64,000 bases of DNA, from positions 806,001 to 870,000 of the forward strand of contig CAWAWJ010000001.1 in NCBI GenBank assembly GCA_963785735.1. The letters are read 5' to 3'. Position numbers and translations under genes: made by a program. This document shows positions 35,916-49,828 of this stretch, one piece after another. The notes under the pieces are model-generated. The model was not told where the DNA came from and ran no database searches. It saw nothing but the letters and a program-made list of their open reading frames with translations. How positions within the stretch are numbered: position 1 is the first letter of the stretch; every line of letters begins with the position of its first letter. The DNA is from REEB95 sp963785735 (GTDB lineage Bacteria; Pseudomonadota; Alphaproteobacteria; ATCC43930; CGMCC-115725).

Positions 35916-37238
35916 TTAAGAAAGCTCGGCCGCCCAATCGTGGGTTTCGGCCACGGTCTTGAGCTTTTGCAGGAACGAGGCCGAATAGGCGCCGTCCACC
36001 GCGCGGTGGTCGAAGCTCTGGCCGAGCACGGCCACGGGCCGCGCCTCGATCCTGTCGGCCCCGTTGCCCTCGATCACCACCGGCTTCTTGCGCACCGCGT
36101 CGAAGGACAACACCGCCGCTTGCGGCGAATTGATGATCGGCATGGTGAAAAGCGTGCCGAAGCTGCCGTTGTTGGTGATGGTATAGGTGCCGCCCGAAAT
36201 GTCGGCGGGGGCGAGTTTTCCCGTCCGCGCCTTTTCCACCTGGCGCGCTATCGCCTTGGCGAGGCCGCCCGCATTCATCTCGTCGGCGTGCAGCACCACC
36301 GGCACCACCAGCCCGTCATGCCCCAGATCGGCGGCGATGCCGAGATGCACGTCGCCATGGAGGATCAGCCGGTCATGGTCGAAGCTCGCGTTGAGCCGCG
36401 GGAAATCGGCGAGCGCGATGCACACGGCGCGGGCGACGAAAGGCAGGTATGTCAACGCGATACCGTGGCGCTTGGCGAACTCGTCCTTGGCCTTTTGCCG
36501 CGCTGCAACGATGCCCGAGAAATCCACTTCCACCGCCTGGAAGGCATGCGGGATGGTGCGCCAGGCCTCGGCCAGATGGGATGCGGTGAGCGCGCGGATG
36601 TTGTTCAGATTCTCGATGCTGTCGCCCTCGCGCAGGACGATGGGTGTGCGCGGCGATGTCCGTTCCACCCGGGCGGGCGCGGCTTTGATGTCGGAAGCGG
36701 CGATGCGCCAGCCGCCGCGCAAACGCACCGATTGGACGATGGAGGCGAGATCGGCGCCCGATTCTTTGATGAGCCTGCGGGCAAGCGGCGTCACCTTGAG
36801 CCCGTCCAAGGACACGGGCGGCAATTCGAAGCTGATGGGCGTGCGCACTTCTTCGAAAGGCTTCATCACGAAGGGGGCGGCCTTGGATGACGGGGCGGGA
36901 GCCTGGACCAGCGTGGGACTTGTTGATTTTGCTCGCGGCGCAGGCGCCGCTTCGCGGGGCGCTTGAATGGGCGCCGGGGCGGGGGCAGTAGCAGTGGGCT
37001 TGGCCCCCGCTTCGCCCAGCACGGCGACCACGGTTCCCACGGGCACGGTTTGCCCGGCGGCGACGCGGATTTCGTTGAGCACGCCGCTTTCGGTCGCCTG
37101 CACCTCCATCGAAACCTTGTCGGTTTCGATAAGGAACAGATTGTCGCCAGCCGCGACCTTGTCGCCCACCGCCTTGAACCAGGAGGCGACCTTGCCTTCG
37201 GCGACGGTTTCGCCCAATTGCGGCATGATGACGTTCAT
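35916..37238 (-). CDS. 2-oxoacid dehydrogenase E2 (dihydrolipoamide acyltransferase)
   Basis: A 440-residue E2 core subunit. It has an N-terminal lipoyl domain with the lipoylated lysine in ETDKVSMEV (about residue 43), an Ala/Pro linker, an E3-binding domain (VTPLARRLIKESGADLASI) and a catalytic domain ending with HRAVDGAYSASFLQKLK. DKVSMEV is closer to the acetoin or branched-chain E2 type than to DKATVEV of classical PdhC. It is the last gene of an operon with E1 alpha, E1 beta and an aldehyde dehydrogenase; no E3 is in the window. Confidence 0.92.
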   Translation of the reverse strand: MNVIMPQLGETVAEGKVASWFKAVGDKVAAGDNLFLIETDKVSMEVQATESGVLNEIRVAAGQTVPVGTVVAVLGEAGAKPTATAPAPAPIQAPREAAPAPRAKSTSPTLVQAPAPSSKAAPFVMKPFEEVRTPISFELPPVSLDGLKVTPLARRLIKESGADLASIVQSVRLRGGWRIAASDIKAAPARVERTSPRTPIVLREGDSIENLNNIRALTASHLAEAWRTIPHAFQAVEVDFSGIVAARQKAKDEFAKRHGIALTYLPFVARAVCIALADFPRLNASFDHDRLILHGDVHLGIAADLGHDGLVVPVVLHADEMNAGGLAKAIARQVEKARTGKLAPADISGGTYTITNNGSFGTLFTMPIINSPQAAVLSFDAVRKKPVVIEGNGADRIEARPVAVLGQSFDHRAVDGAYSASFLQKLKTVAETHDWAAELS

Positions 37239-37253
37239 CGCTCGGGTCCGGCC

Positions 37254-38726
37254 CTACCAGCTCACCGAAATATATTGGGTCTCGAGGAATTCCATCATGC
37301 CCTCATGCGCGCCTTCGCGGCCGATGCCCGATTGCTTGGCGCCTCCGAACGGCGCCGCCGGATCGGAAACCACGCCGCGATTGAGTCCAACCATGCCGGC
37401 ATCGAGCCGCTCGGAGAGGCGCAAACCCTTCGCCAGATCCTTGGTATAGAGATAGGAGACGAGTCCGAATTCGGTGTCGTTGGCCTTGCGGATGGCCTCG
37501 TCTTCGTCGCGGAATTTCTGGATCGGCGCCACCGGGCCGAAAATCTCTTCCTTCAGGCATTGCGCGTTGTCGGGCACGTCGATTAGCACGGTCGGCGGAT
37601 AGAAATAGCCGGTGCGGTTCAAACGAACGCCGCCGATGACCGCCTTGGCGCCCTTGTTGAGCGCGTCCTCGACCAGGCTCACCACCTTGTCGCGGCCGGC
37701 TTCGTTGACGAGCGGCCCCACCGCCACGCCCTCTTCGAGGCCGTTCCCCACCTTCAGCGCCTTCATCTTGGCGGCGAATTTATCGACGAAGGCGTCATGC
37801 ACCTTCTCGTGGACATAGAAGCGGTTGGCGGCGGTGCAGGCCTCGCCCATGTTGCGCATCTTGGCGATCATGGCGCCTTCCACCGCGGCGTCGATATCGG
37901 CGTCCTCGCAGACGATGAAGGGCGCGTTGCCGCCCAGTTCCATCGCCGGCCGCACCACCATGTCGGCGGCCTCGTGGAGGAGCTTGCGCCCGACCTCGGT
38001 CGAGCCGGTGAAGGAGATGACGCGCACCCGCGGGTCCTTCAGCATCGCGCCCACCACCGCGCCCGATCTGCGCGAGGGCAGGATATTGACCACGCCCGGC
38101 GGGACGCCCGCCTCTTGGAAAAGCTCGGCGAGCGCCAGCATGGTGAGCGGCGTCTCCGAAGCGGGTTTCAGCACCATGGAGCAGCCTGCGGCCAAGGCGG
38201 GCGCGATCTTGCGTGTGCCCATGGCGGCGGGGAAATTCCACGGCGTCACCAGCACGGCGATGCCGGCGGGCTTGTGTTGCACCAGAATCCGCGCGCCGGT
38301 CGAGGGCGCGCGCGAGACCTCGCCGATGTTCCTCGGGGCTTCCTCGGCGTACCAGCGGAAGAACTCGGCGGCATAAGTGGCTTCCGCCCTGGAATCCGGC
38401 AACGCCTTGCCGTTTTCGAGCGTCATCAGCCGGGCGAAGAATTCCTTCCTCGCGGTGAAAAGCTCGAAGCATTTGCGCAACACCTCGCCGCGGTCGCGCG
38501 GGCTGGTGGCACCCCAGGACGCGAACGCCTTGCCCGCCGCGTCGATGGCGTCCTTGGCGTCCTCGACCGTGCCGTCGGCCACGTTGCAGAGCGCCTGCTC
38601 GGTCGCGGGATTGAGCACCGGAAATGTCCCGCCGCCCGTGGCGTCGCGGAACTTGCCGTTGATGTAGAGCCCGGTCGGCACTTCGATGTCGGGCGCGTCC
38701 TTGAGCTTGATCTTTCCGGTGGCCAT
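37254..38726 (-). CDS. NAD(P)-dependent aldehyde dehydrogenase (succinate-semialdehyde dehydrogenase-like)
   Basis: A 490-residue aldehyde dehydrogenase. It carries the oxyanion Asn in VTPWNFPAAM, FTGSTEVGRKLLHEAA, the catalytic Glu in MELGGNAPFIV and the catalytic Cys in MGEACTAANRFYV. EEIFGPVAPIQKF and the C-terminal GREGAHEGMMEFLETQY resemble GabD-type enzymes. The ATG at 38726 lies four bases after the E1 beta stop. Its insertion between E1 beta and E2 genes suggests that the aldehyde and the 2-oxoacid belong to one catabolic route. The substrate is not defined. Confidence 0.9.
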   Translation of the reverse strand: MATGKIKLKDAPDIEVPTGLYINGKFRDATGGGTFPVLNPATEQALCNVADGTVEDAKDAIDAAGKAFASWGATSPRDRGEVLRKCFELFTARKEFFARLMTLENGKALPDSRAEATYAAEFFRWYAEEAPRNIGEVSRAPSTGARILVQHKPAGIAVLVTPWNFPAAMGTRKIAPALAAGCSMVLKPASETPLTMLALAELFQEAGVPPGVVNILPSRRSGAVVGAMLKDPRVRVISFTGSTEVGRKLLHEAADMVVRPAMELGGNAPFIVCEDADIDAAVEGAMIAKMRNMGEACTAANRFYVHEKVHDAFVDKFAAKMKALKVGNGLEEGVAVGPLVNEAGRDKVVSLVEDALNKGAKAVIGGVRLNRTGYFYPPTVLIDVPDNAQCLKEEIFGPVAPIQKFRDEDEAIRKANDTEFGLVSYLYTKDLAKGLRLSERLDAGMVGLNRGVVSDPAAPFGGAKQSGIGREGAHEGMMEFLETQYISVSW

Positions 38727-38730
38727 GAAA

Positions 38731-39711
38731 TCACCCGTTGAGGCAGCGGCGGATCTTGTCGGCGATGCGCGGCGCCGAGGGGAGCGCCAAATCCTCGAGA
38801 TTATCCGCTGCCGGCAGCGGAATATGCGGCGTGGTGATGCGCACCACGGGACCGTCGAGATCGTAGAACGATTCATCGGCGGCGATGGAGGCGATCTCCG
38901 CGCCCCAGCCGCAAAGCCGCGGATTCTCCTCGACCGTGAAAAGCCGCCCGGTGCGCGCGACCGAGCCCAAGATGGTCTGGAGATCCAAGGGCACCAGCGA
39001 GCGCACGTCGATCACTTCGATGTCGATGCCGTGCTCGCGCGACAACGCCTCGGCCGCCAAAAGCGCGCGCGGCACCATCAGGGCCAACGCCAACAGCGTC
39101 GCGTCCTTGCCGGGGCGCAGGATCTTGGCGGTGCCGAGCTGATCGACGATCTCGCCGTCCGGTACCTCGCCCTTGGCGGCGTAAAGCGATTTATGCTCGA
39201 AGAAGATCACCGGGTTCGGATCCCTGACCGCCGCCGCGAACAACCCGATCACGTCCACCGGGCTCGACGGCGCCACCACCTTCAAGCCCGGGATCATCAT
39301 CGCCCAGTTCTCGACGCTCTGGCTGTGCTGCGCCCCGAAGCGCGAGCCCGCGCCGTTGCCGGTGCGCACCACCAGCGGGCATTTCAACTGGCCGTTGCTC
39401 ATATAGCGCGATTTGGGGAATTCGTTGGCGATGTAGTCGAAGCAGACGGCGAGGAAATCCGAGAACATGATCTCGGCGATGGGCTTCAAGCCGGTCATGG
39501 CCGCGCCCATGGCCGCGCCCAAGATCGCCTGCTCGGAGATGGGCGTGTCGCGCACCCGCTTGGGTCCGAATTTTTCGAGCAAGCCCACCGTCGCCTTGAA
39601 CACGCCGCCCGCGCCGGCCACGTCCTCGCCCAGGAACACCACGTCGGAGTCGCGTTCCATTTCCTGCGCGATGCCGCGCGCCACCGCCTCCCGGTAGGTC
39701 AGTTCCGCCAC
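38731..39711 (-). CDS. 2-oxoacid dehydrogenase E1 component, beta subunit
   Basis: A 326-residue transketolase-like subunit starting MAELTYREAVARGIAQEMER. It has VFLGEDVAGAGGVFKATVG, DTPISEQAILGAAMGAAMTG and a C-terminal transketolase domain (EVIDVRSLVPLDLQTILGSV). It pairs with the alpha subunit encoded immediately upstream, whose 3' end it overlaps by 13 bases. The sequence fits the acetoin/pyruvate-type E1 beta group. Confidence 0.94.
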   Translation of the reverse strand: MAELTYREAVARGIAQEMERDSDVVFLGEDVAGAGGVFKATVGLLEKFGPKRVRDTPISEQAILGAAMGAAMTGLKPIAEIMFSDFLAVCFDYIANEFPKSRYMSNGQLKCPLVVRTGNGAGSRFGAQHSQSVENWAMMIPGLKVVAPSSPVDVIGLFAAAVRDPNPVIFFEHKSLYAAKGEVPDGEIVDQLGTAKILRPGKDATLLALALMVPRALLAAEALSREHGIDIEVIDVRSLVPLDLQTILGSVARTGRLFTVEENPRLCGWGAEIASIAADESFYDLDGPVVRITTPHIPLPAADNLEDLALPSAPRIADKIRRCLNG

Positions 39712-40733
39712 GCCCAGCCTCCATCGGCATAGACATCGGTTGTTAAGATGCTCTCAGGCGGCGGGGGCGCTGCCTTGCAGGCCTCGGTCGCGGCGTTGAG
39801 CTTGCGCTTGGAATCCTCCTCGATGCGCTTCAACGCGGATTCGGATATCCCGAATTCGGCGAGGCGCTGGCGGTAGAGCTTGATCGGGTCGCGTTCCTTC
39901 CATTTTTCCAGCTCGCCCTCGGGCCGGTACTTGGCCGGGTCGGCGCGGCTATGGCCGCTATAGCGGTAGGTCATGCATTCGATCAACGACGGCCCGTCGC
40001 CCGCCCGCGCCTTGGCATAAGCGGCGAGCGCCGAGCGATAGACCGCGTCGGCGTCGTTGCCGTCGACCACGATCCGCTCCAAGCCATAGGCCGAGGCGCG
40101 GTCGGCCGCCGGATGCTGGATCTGCGCCGGGATCACGTCCTTGATCGCGGTGTATTCCATATAGAGGTTGTTCTCGCACACGAAGATCACCGGCAGCTTC
40201 CACACCGCGGCGAAATTCACCGCCTCGTGGAAGGCGCCGATATTGGTGGTGCCGTCGCCGAAGAAACAGACCGAGACGTCCTTGTCGCCCTTGTATTGCG
40301 CGCGCCAGGCGGCGCCGCAGGCGATCGGCAGATGCGCGCCGATGATGGCGTAGGAACCCATCACGCCGTGCTCGACCGAGGTCAAATGCATCGAGCCGCC
40401 CTTGCCGCGCATCAAGCCGTTGTCGCGCTGCATCAGCTCGCCCAGTACCTGCTCCATCGGCACGCCGCGCGCCAAGGTATGAGCATGACCCCTATAAGTA
40501 CAGAAGCTGAGATCGCCTTTTTCCATGGCGGCGGCGAAACCGGCGGCCACCGCCTCTTGCCCGAGCGAGAGATGGCTGGTGCCCTTGACCAGGCCTTGCA
40601 GGAACAAATCATAGGCGCGCTGCTCGCAATCGCGGATCTCGATCTGGAGGCGATAGAGCTCGAGGCGTTTCGCCTCGTCGAGCGCGTCGTTGCGCAAATT
40701 GGCGGCTGGCTTCAATTGCGGATTGGTCTTCAA
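39699..40733 (-). CDS. 2-oxoacid dehydrogenase E1 component, alpha subunit
   Basis: A 344-residue thiamine-diphosphate subunit. The ThDP motif starts FFGDGTTNIGAFHEAVNFAA and ends in CENNLYMEYT. RGHAHTLARGVPMEQVLGEL and MRGKGGSMHL are typical of acetoin/pyruvate dehydrogenase E1 alpha, and TYRYSGHSRADP is the phosphorylation-loop equivalent. It is the first gene of the four-gene operon. Confidence 0.94.
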   Translation of the reverse strand: MKTNPQLKPAANLRNDALDEAKRLELYRLQIEIRDCEQRAYDLFLQGLVKGTSHLSLGQEAVAAGFAAAMEKGDLSFCTYRGHAHTLARGVPMEQVLGELMQRDNGLMRGKGGSMHLTSVEHGVMGSYAIIGAHLPIACGAAWRAQYKGDKDVSVCFFGDGTTNIGAFHEAVNFAAVWKLPVIFVCENNLYMEYTAIKDVIPAQIQHPAADRASAYGLERIVVDGNDADAVYRSALAAYAKARAGDGPSLIECMTYRYSGHSRADPAKYRPEGELEKWKERDPIKLYRQRLAEFGISESALKRIEEDSKRKLNAATEACKAAPPPPESILTTDVYADGGWAWRN

Positions 40734-40858
40734 GGTGCTGGTCCTGGCTCTAACGGGAGCGGGAATGGCCTAAACATGCGTCGGCGCGAGGGCCTAAGTC
40801 AACGGCGCGCCTTGCCACGGGAACCGGCCTAAAAGACGGGCAGGAAAGGAAAAGCGGG

Positions 40859-42481
40859 CTAAAGCACCGGGAGTTTGGCGTCGTCGGCGGGCAGCCGGAT
40901 GGTGATGGCCGTGCCCGTGCCGGGGGCGCTGTCGATGGTCATCGACCCGCCATGGAGCTTCACCAGCCGCTGGCAGATCGCGAGCCCCAGCCCGGTGCCC
41001 TCGTATTGGCGGTCGAGCTTGCTGTCGGCCTGGTAGAACGGCTCGCCGACATGGGCCATATCCTCGGCGCTCATGCCGATGCCGGTGTCGCGCACTTCGA
41101 GCAGAGCCTGGCCGCCCGCGGCGGCGCAGGACAGGGTGACGCTGCCGCCCGGGGGCGTGAATTTGATGGCGTTGCCGGCGAGATTAATCAGCACCTGACG
41201 CAGCCGGCGCTCGTCGCCCGGACACGGCACCGGGACTCCGGGGATTTTTTCGATAAGCGCGACGCCCGCTATCTTGGCTTGGTTCTCGAGAAGCCGGATC
41301 ACGCCGCCGGTCAGGACGGCGAGATCGACGGTTTCGATGTCGAGAGCGAGGCTGCCGGATTCCGCCTTGACGAAATCGAGGATGTCGTTGATCACCGCCA
41401 GCAGGTGCTGGCCGCTCGCATGGATGTTGCCGGCGTAATCGCGATAGGCCGGGACGCCGACCTTGCCCATCGATTCCTTGTGGATGATCTCGGCGAAACC
41501 CATCACCGCGTTCAAGGGCGTGCGCAATTCGTGGCTCATGGTGGCGAGGAAATCGGTCTTGGCGCGGCTCGCCGTCTCGGCCGCTTCCTTGGCGGCGCGC
41601 AACTCTTCCTCGCGCCGCTTGCGCAAGGTGATGTCCTCGACCGTGCCCTCGTAATAGAGCAGCCGGCCGGTGCTGGTGCGCACTTCGCGGCAGGTCTCGG
41701 TGATCCAGATCACCGCGCCGTCGCGGCGGTGGACCGCCGATTCGAACTCCAGCACCATGCCCTTCTCGCGCATGATGCGCACGAATTCGTCGCGCCGCTT
41801 CGGGTCGACGTAAAGCTGGCCGCCGATGTCGGTGAGCCGCGACAACAGCTGCTCCGGGCCGTCATAGCCGTAGATGCGCGCCAGCGCCGGATTGGCGGTG
41901 AGATAGCGGCCGTCCGGCGTCGTCTGGAAAATGCCCCAGGCGCAATGCTCGAAGATGTCGCGGTAGAGATGCGCGGCCTCGCTGACGGCGCGTTCGTTCG
42001 CCGCCTGCTCGGTCACGTCCTGAACGGTGCCGCAGATGCGCGCCAGCGCGCCGTTGCGCGCGGTCCTGAGCGCGCTGCGCCCGTAGAACATGCGCAGATT
42101 GCCGTCGGGCCGCACCACGCGGAAGAAGCAGCCCTGGGCGGGCGGGCGCATGGCGGCGTTGCGCGCCAGCCAGTCCTCGACCTTGGCCCGGTCGTCGGGA
42201 TGGACCATGTCGGCGATCCAGGCGAGCTCGGGCTCGTCCTCGGCCGTCCAGCCGAAGATGCGCCGCATCTCCGCCGACATCGCCGTGGTGCCGGTGGCGA
42301 GGTCGAGCTCCCAGCTGCCGAGCTGGGCCACCGCCTGGGCATCGACCAGATGCACCTCGTTGCGGATGCCGGGCTTCTCGCCATGCTGCGTCACCAGGAT
42401 GCGCACATGGGATTCCGGATCGCGCGAAACGGCGGACGAGCGGGGCAGCGGCCGGCGGCGCGGGGTGGGCTTCATAGGCAT
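40859..42481 (-). CDS. two-PAS sensor histidine kinase
   Basis: A 540-residue soluble-looking kinase with no transmembrane helix. PAS/PAC domain one lies at about 45-155 and PAS/PAC two at about 165-285. The dimerisation/phosphoacceptor helix carries TMSHELRTPLNAVMGFAEII, with the His near 317. The ATPase follows with NAIKFTPPGG (N), DTGIGM (G1) and GTGLGLAI (G2). All catalytic boxes are intact, unlike in the sensor at 8129. There is no receiver domain and no adjacent response regulator, so it is an orphan kinase with an unknown signal. It is divergent from gltB. Confidence 0.9.
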   Translation of the reverse strand: MPMKPTPRRRPLPRSSAVSRDPESHVRILVTQHGEKPGIRNEVHLVDAQAVAQLGSWELDLATGTTAMSAEMRRIFGWTAEDEPELAWIADMVHPDDRAKVEDWLARNAAMRPPAQGCFFRVVRPDGNLRMFYGRSALRTARNGALARICGTVQDVTEQAANERAVSEAAHLYRDIFEHCAWGIFQTTPDGRYLTANPALARIYGYDGPEQLLSRLTDIGGQLYVDPKRRDEFVRIMREKGMVLEFESAVHRRDGAVIWITETCREVRTSTGRLLYYEGTVEDITLRKRREEELRAAKEAAETASRAKTDFLATMSHELRTPLNAVMGFAEIIHKESMGKVGVPAYRDYAGNIHASGQHLLAVINDILDFVKAESGSLALDIETVDLAVLTGGVIRLLENQAKIAGVALIEKIPGVPVPCPGDERRLRQVLINLAGNAIKFTPPGGSVTLSCAAAGGQALLEVRDTGIGMSAEDMAHVGEPFYQADSKLDRQYEGTGLGLAICQRLVKLHGGSMTIDSAPGTGTAITIRLPADDAKLPVL

Positions 42482-42909
42482 GGGGTCGAGTTAACCGGAA
42501 AGGCGCTAAAAAGACGCTAAACGGCATTGCCCAAAAACTGGGCGCTTTCCCCGCGCCGCTGTCTCGCCCGGGCGCGGTTAGCGGGCTTTAACCAAGGACA
42601 TCCCGAGACCCGCCGCTGGCGCCGCCAACTCGATCCATGAAGCCCGTACATCCCGGCAAGCGCGCCCGCCGCGCGCCGGCCTGCGCTGATCTGGCTCACC
42701 GCCCTTGCGCGGTTAATCAAGTATTCCCGCGGCTCCCCGGGCATTCTAGACCAAGGCAGGAGTGCTGACTTAACCTTGACACCCCGCCCCCCTGCCGCGA
42801 TGCTGAAGCGATAGGAAACATCGCGCACCGCCTTCGGGCGGCAAGCCAAGGGATTTCCCGGCCCGGTCGGGGGCGCGACCCGGGGGTGATCGGGCGGGCG
42901 GAGGTTGGA
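42482..42909. other. 428-bp divergent interval between the histidine kinase and gltB
   Basis: No gene is seen. The right part holds a -35-like TTGACA at 42776-42781 with GATGCT 17 bases downstream, a plausible but weak sigma-70 promoter for gltB. A CCGCC-TTCG-GGCGG tetraloop hairpin lies near 42828-42841 in the leader. The left part is GC-rich without clear motifs. Confidence 0.4.
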
Positions 42910-47529
<4,620 letters not shown>

Positions 47530-47534
47530 CCTCG

Positions 47535-48974
47535 ATGGGAAAGCCGACCGGGTTCCTGGAGTTCGGGCGCCACGACCGCGACTACGCCCCGGTCGAGGAA
47601 CGCGTCAAGCATTGGCGCGAATTCACCGAAGCGCTGCCCGCCGAGGAACTGAAGCGCCAGGGCGGGCGCTGCATGGATTGCGGCACGCCCTATTGTCACC
47701 CCGCCTGCCCGGTCAACAACGTTATCCCGGATTGGAACGATCTGGTGTTCGAGGGCGATTTCCGCACCGCGCTCGACGTGCTGCACTCGACCAACAATTT
47801 TCCCGACGTCACCGGCCGCATCTGCCCCGCGCCCTGCGAGGCCGCCTGCACCCTCAATTTGATCGAGGAGCCGGTGACCATCAAGACCATCGAGCACGCC
47901 ATCGTCGAGCGCGGCTGGGACCAGGGCTGGATCGAGCCCCGGCCGGCGAAGCACCGCACCGGCAAGCGCGTCGCCGTGGTGGGATCGGGCCCGGCCGGGC
48001 TCGCCTGCGCCCAGCAATTGGCGCGCGCCGGGCACGAGGTTTCGGTCTACGAGAAAGCGCCGCGCATCGGCGGGCTGTTGCGCTACGGCATTCCCGATTT
48101 CAAGATGGAGAAGCACGTCATCGATCGCCGCGTGGCGCAGATGCTGGCCGAGGGCGTGATCTTCCACGTCAATTCCCATGTCGGCCACAACGTGCCCACC
48201 GAGAAGCTGATGAAGCGCCACGACGCCGTGGTGCTGGCGATCGGGGCGGAACAGCCACGCGACCTGAATGTCCCGGGCCGCGATTTGAAGGGCATCCACT
48301 TCGCCATGGATTTCCTGCCGCAGCAGAATCGACGCGTCGCCGGCGACAAGGTCGAGGGCGCGGATATTTTAGCCTCGGACAAGGACGTGCTGGTGATCGG
48401 CGGCGGTGACACCGGCTCGGACTGCATCGGCACCTCGATCCGTCAGGGCGCGCGCTCCGTCACCCAGATCGAAATCCTGAGTCAGCCGCCCGAGCACGAA
48501 GACAAGCTTCTGACCTGGCCCGATTGGCCGATGAAGCTCCGCACGTCTTCCTCGCAGGAGGAGGGGGTGGAGCGCGACTGGTCGGTGGCGACCAAGGGCT
48601 TCGCCGGCGAGGGCGGCCGGGTCGCCGGGCTCGACGCCGTGCGTGTCGACTGGAAGACCGGACCCGAAGGCAAGATACAGATGGTCGAGCAGCCGGATAG
48701 CCGCTTCACCATCAAGGCCGATCTGGTGCTGCTCTGCATGGGCTTTCTGTCGCCGGTGAAGCCGGGGGCGGTCGAGGCGCTCGGCCTGGAATTGGACCCG
48801 CGCGGCAATCTCAAGGCCAATGACCGCGACTACCGCGGCTCGATCGACAAGGTCTTCGCCTGCGGCGATGCGCGGCGCGGCCAGTCGCTGGTGGTGTGGG
48901 CGATCCGCGAGGGCCGCCAATGCGCCCGCGGCGTCGACGAATTCCTGATGGGCAAGTCCGAGTTGCCGCGCTAG
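47535..48974 (+). CDS. gltD: glutamate synthase small subunit
   Basis: The FAD- and NADPH-binding small chain of glutamate synthase, 479 residues. The N-terminal iron-sulfur cysteines are in CMDCGTPYCHPACPVNN and RICPAPCEAACTL. The FAD site is VAVVGSGPAGLACAQQLARA, and the second nucleotide site is VLVIGGGDTGSDCIGTS. It begins five bases after gltB. Its stop codon shares a CTAG with the stop of the convergent hydrolase gene. Confidence 0.97.
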   Translation: MGKPTGFLEFGRHDRDYAPVEERVKHWREFTEALPAEELKRQGGRCMDCGTPYCHPACPVNNVIPDWNDLVFEGDFRTALDVLHSTNNFPDVTGRICPAPCEAACTLNLIEEPVTIKTIEHAIVERGWDQGWIEPRPAKHRTGKRVAVVGSGPAGLACAQQLARAGHEVSVYEKAPRIGGLLRYGIPDFKMEKHVIDRRVAQMLAEGVIFHVNSHVGHNVPTEKLMKRHDAVVLAIGAEQPRDLNVPGRDLKGIHFAMDFLPQQNRRVAGDKVEGADILASDKDVLVIGGGDTGSDCIGTSIRQGARSVTQIEILSQPPEHEDKLLTWPDWPMKLRTSSSQEEGVERDWSVATKGFAGEGGRVAGLDAVRVDWKTGPEGKIQMVEQPDSRFTIKADLVLLCMGFLSPVKPGAVEALGLELDPRGNLKANDRDYRGSIDKVFACGDARRGQSLVVWAIREGRQCARGVDEFLMGKSELPR

Positions 48975-49747
48975 CGCAGGAAATCGCGCAAGATTTTCCG
49001 GAACGAATCCGGTTGCTCCAGGATCGAGCAATGCCGCGCCGGCCCGAGCCATTGAAGCCGCGCGCCCGCGATGGCGGATTCGAACCAGCGCGCCGCATCG
49101 AGAAAGCTCGGAATGTCCTGCTCGCCGCAAATCACCATTGTGGGCGCTTTTATCCGGGCCGAACTCGCGCGCAAATCGGCCTCGGCCAGCGCCTCGCAGG
49201 CGAGCGCATAAGCTTCGCCCGGGCAGGTCTCGAAACAACCGCGCACGTATCGCACCGCTTCCGGGTCGCGCGCCAAAAATTCCTTGGTGAACCAGATGTC
49301 GAGGAGCCCGGGGATGAGCGCGCGCACGCCGTCCTTTCGCGCCTGGGCCGCGCGTATGGCCCACATGCCGCGCATCTCGTCGGTGTAACGCGGCGTGGTG
49401 TCGATCAGGACCAGCTTCCCGGTCTTGTCCGGATAACGCGCGGCGAAATCCTGCGCCACCAGCCCACCGAGCGAAATCCCCGCCACCGCGGCGCGGGATA
49501 TCCCTTCGCGCGCCAAAATCCCCGCGAGCTGGTCCGCGAGCTCGCCGATGCCATAACGCCTGCTTGGCGACGGGCTCGTACCATGGCCGGGGAAGTCATA
49601 AGCGATCAGGGTGAAGTCGCGCTCAAGCCCCGCAGCCGCCATGTCCCACAGCCGGTGATCGACCCCCAGGCAATGCAGCAGCACGAGCGCCTCGCCCTGG
49701 CCGCGCCGGTGGAGTTTCACCCCGTCCGTTTTAAGCGCCAACGCCAT
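48971..49747 (-). CDS. alpha/beta hydrolase (3-oxoadipate enol-lactonase-like)
   Basis: A 258-residue alpha/beta-fold hydrolase. It has the oxyanion region LLHCLGVDHRLWD, the nucleophile elbow GISLGGLVAQDFA, the acid in CGEQDIPS and the His in GPARHCSILEQP. The pattern is close to PcaD-type lactonases, but no beta-ketoadipate genes are nearby and the substrate is open. It is convergent with gltD: the two stop codons overlap within CTAG (48971-48974). Confidence 0.85.
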   Translation of the reverse strand: MALALKTDGVKLHRRGQGEALVLLHCLGVDHRLWDMAAAGLERDFTLIAYDFPGHGTSPSPSRRYGIGELADQLAGILAREGISRAAVAGISLGGLVAQDFAARYPDKTGKLVLIDTTPRYTDEMRGMWAIRAAQARKDGVRALIPGLLDIWFTKEFLARDPEAVRYVRGCFETCPGEAYALACEALAEADLRASSARIKAPTMVICGEQDIPSFLDAARWFESAIAGARLQWLGPARHCSILEQPDSFRKILRDFLR

Positions 49748-49828
49748 CCGTCCCCCATCGCCACCCTAGGCCGGGCCCATCCTAGGCGGGCCATTGAAAA
49801 TCCGCTCCCGGGCCGCTATTTTGTAAGC

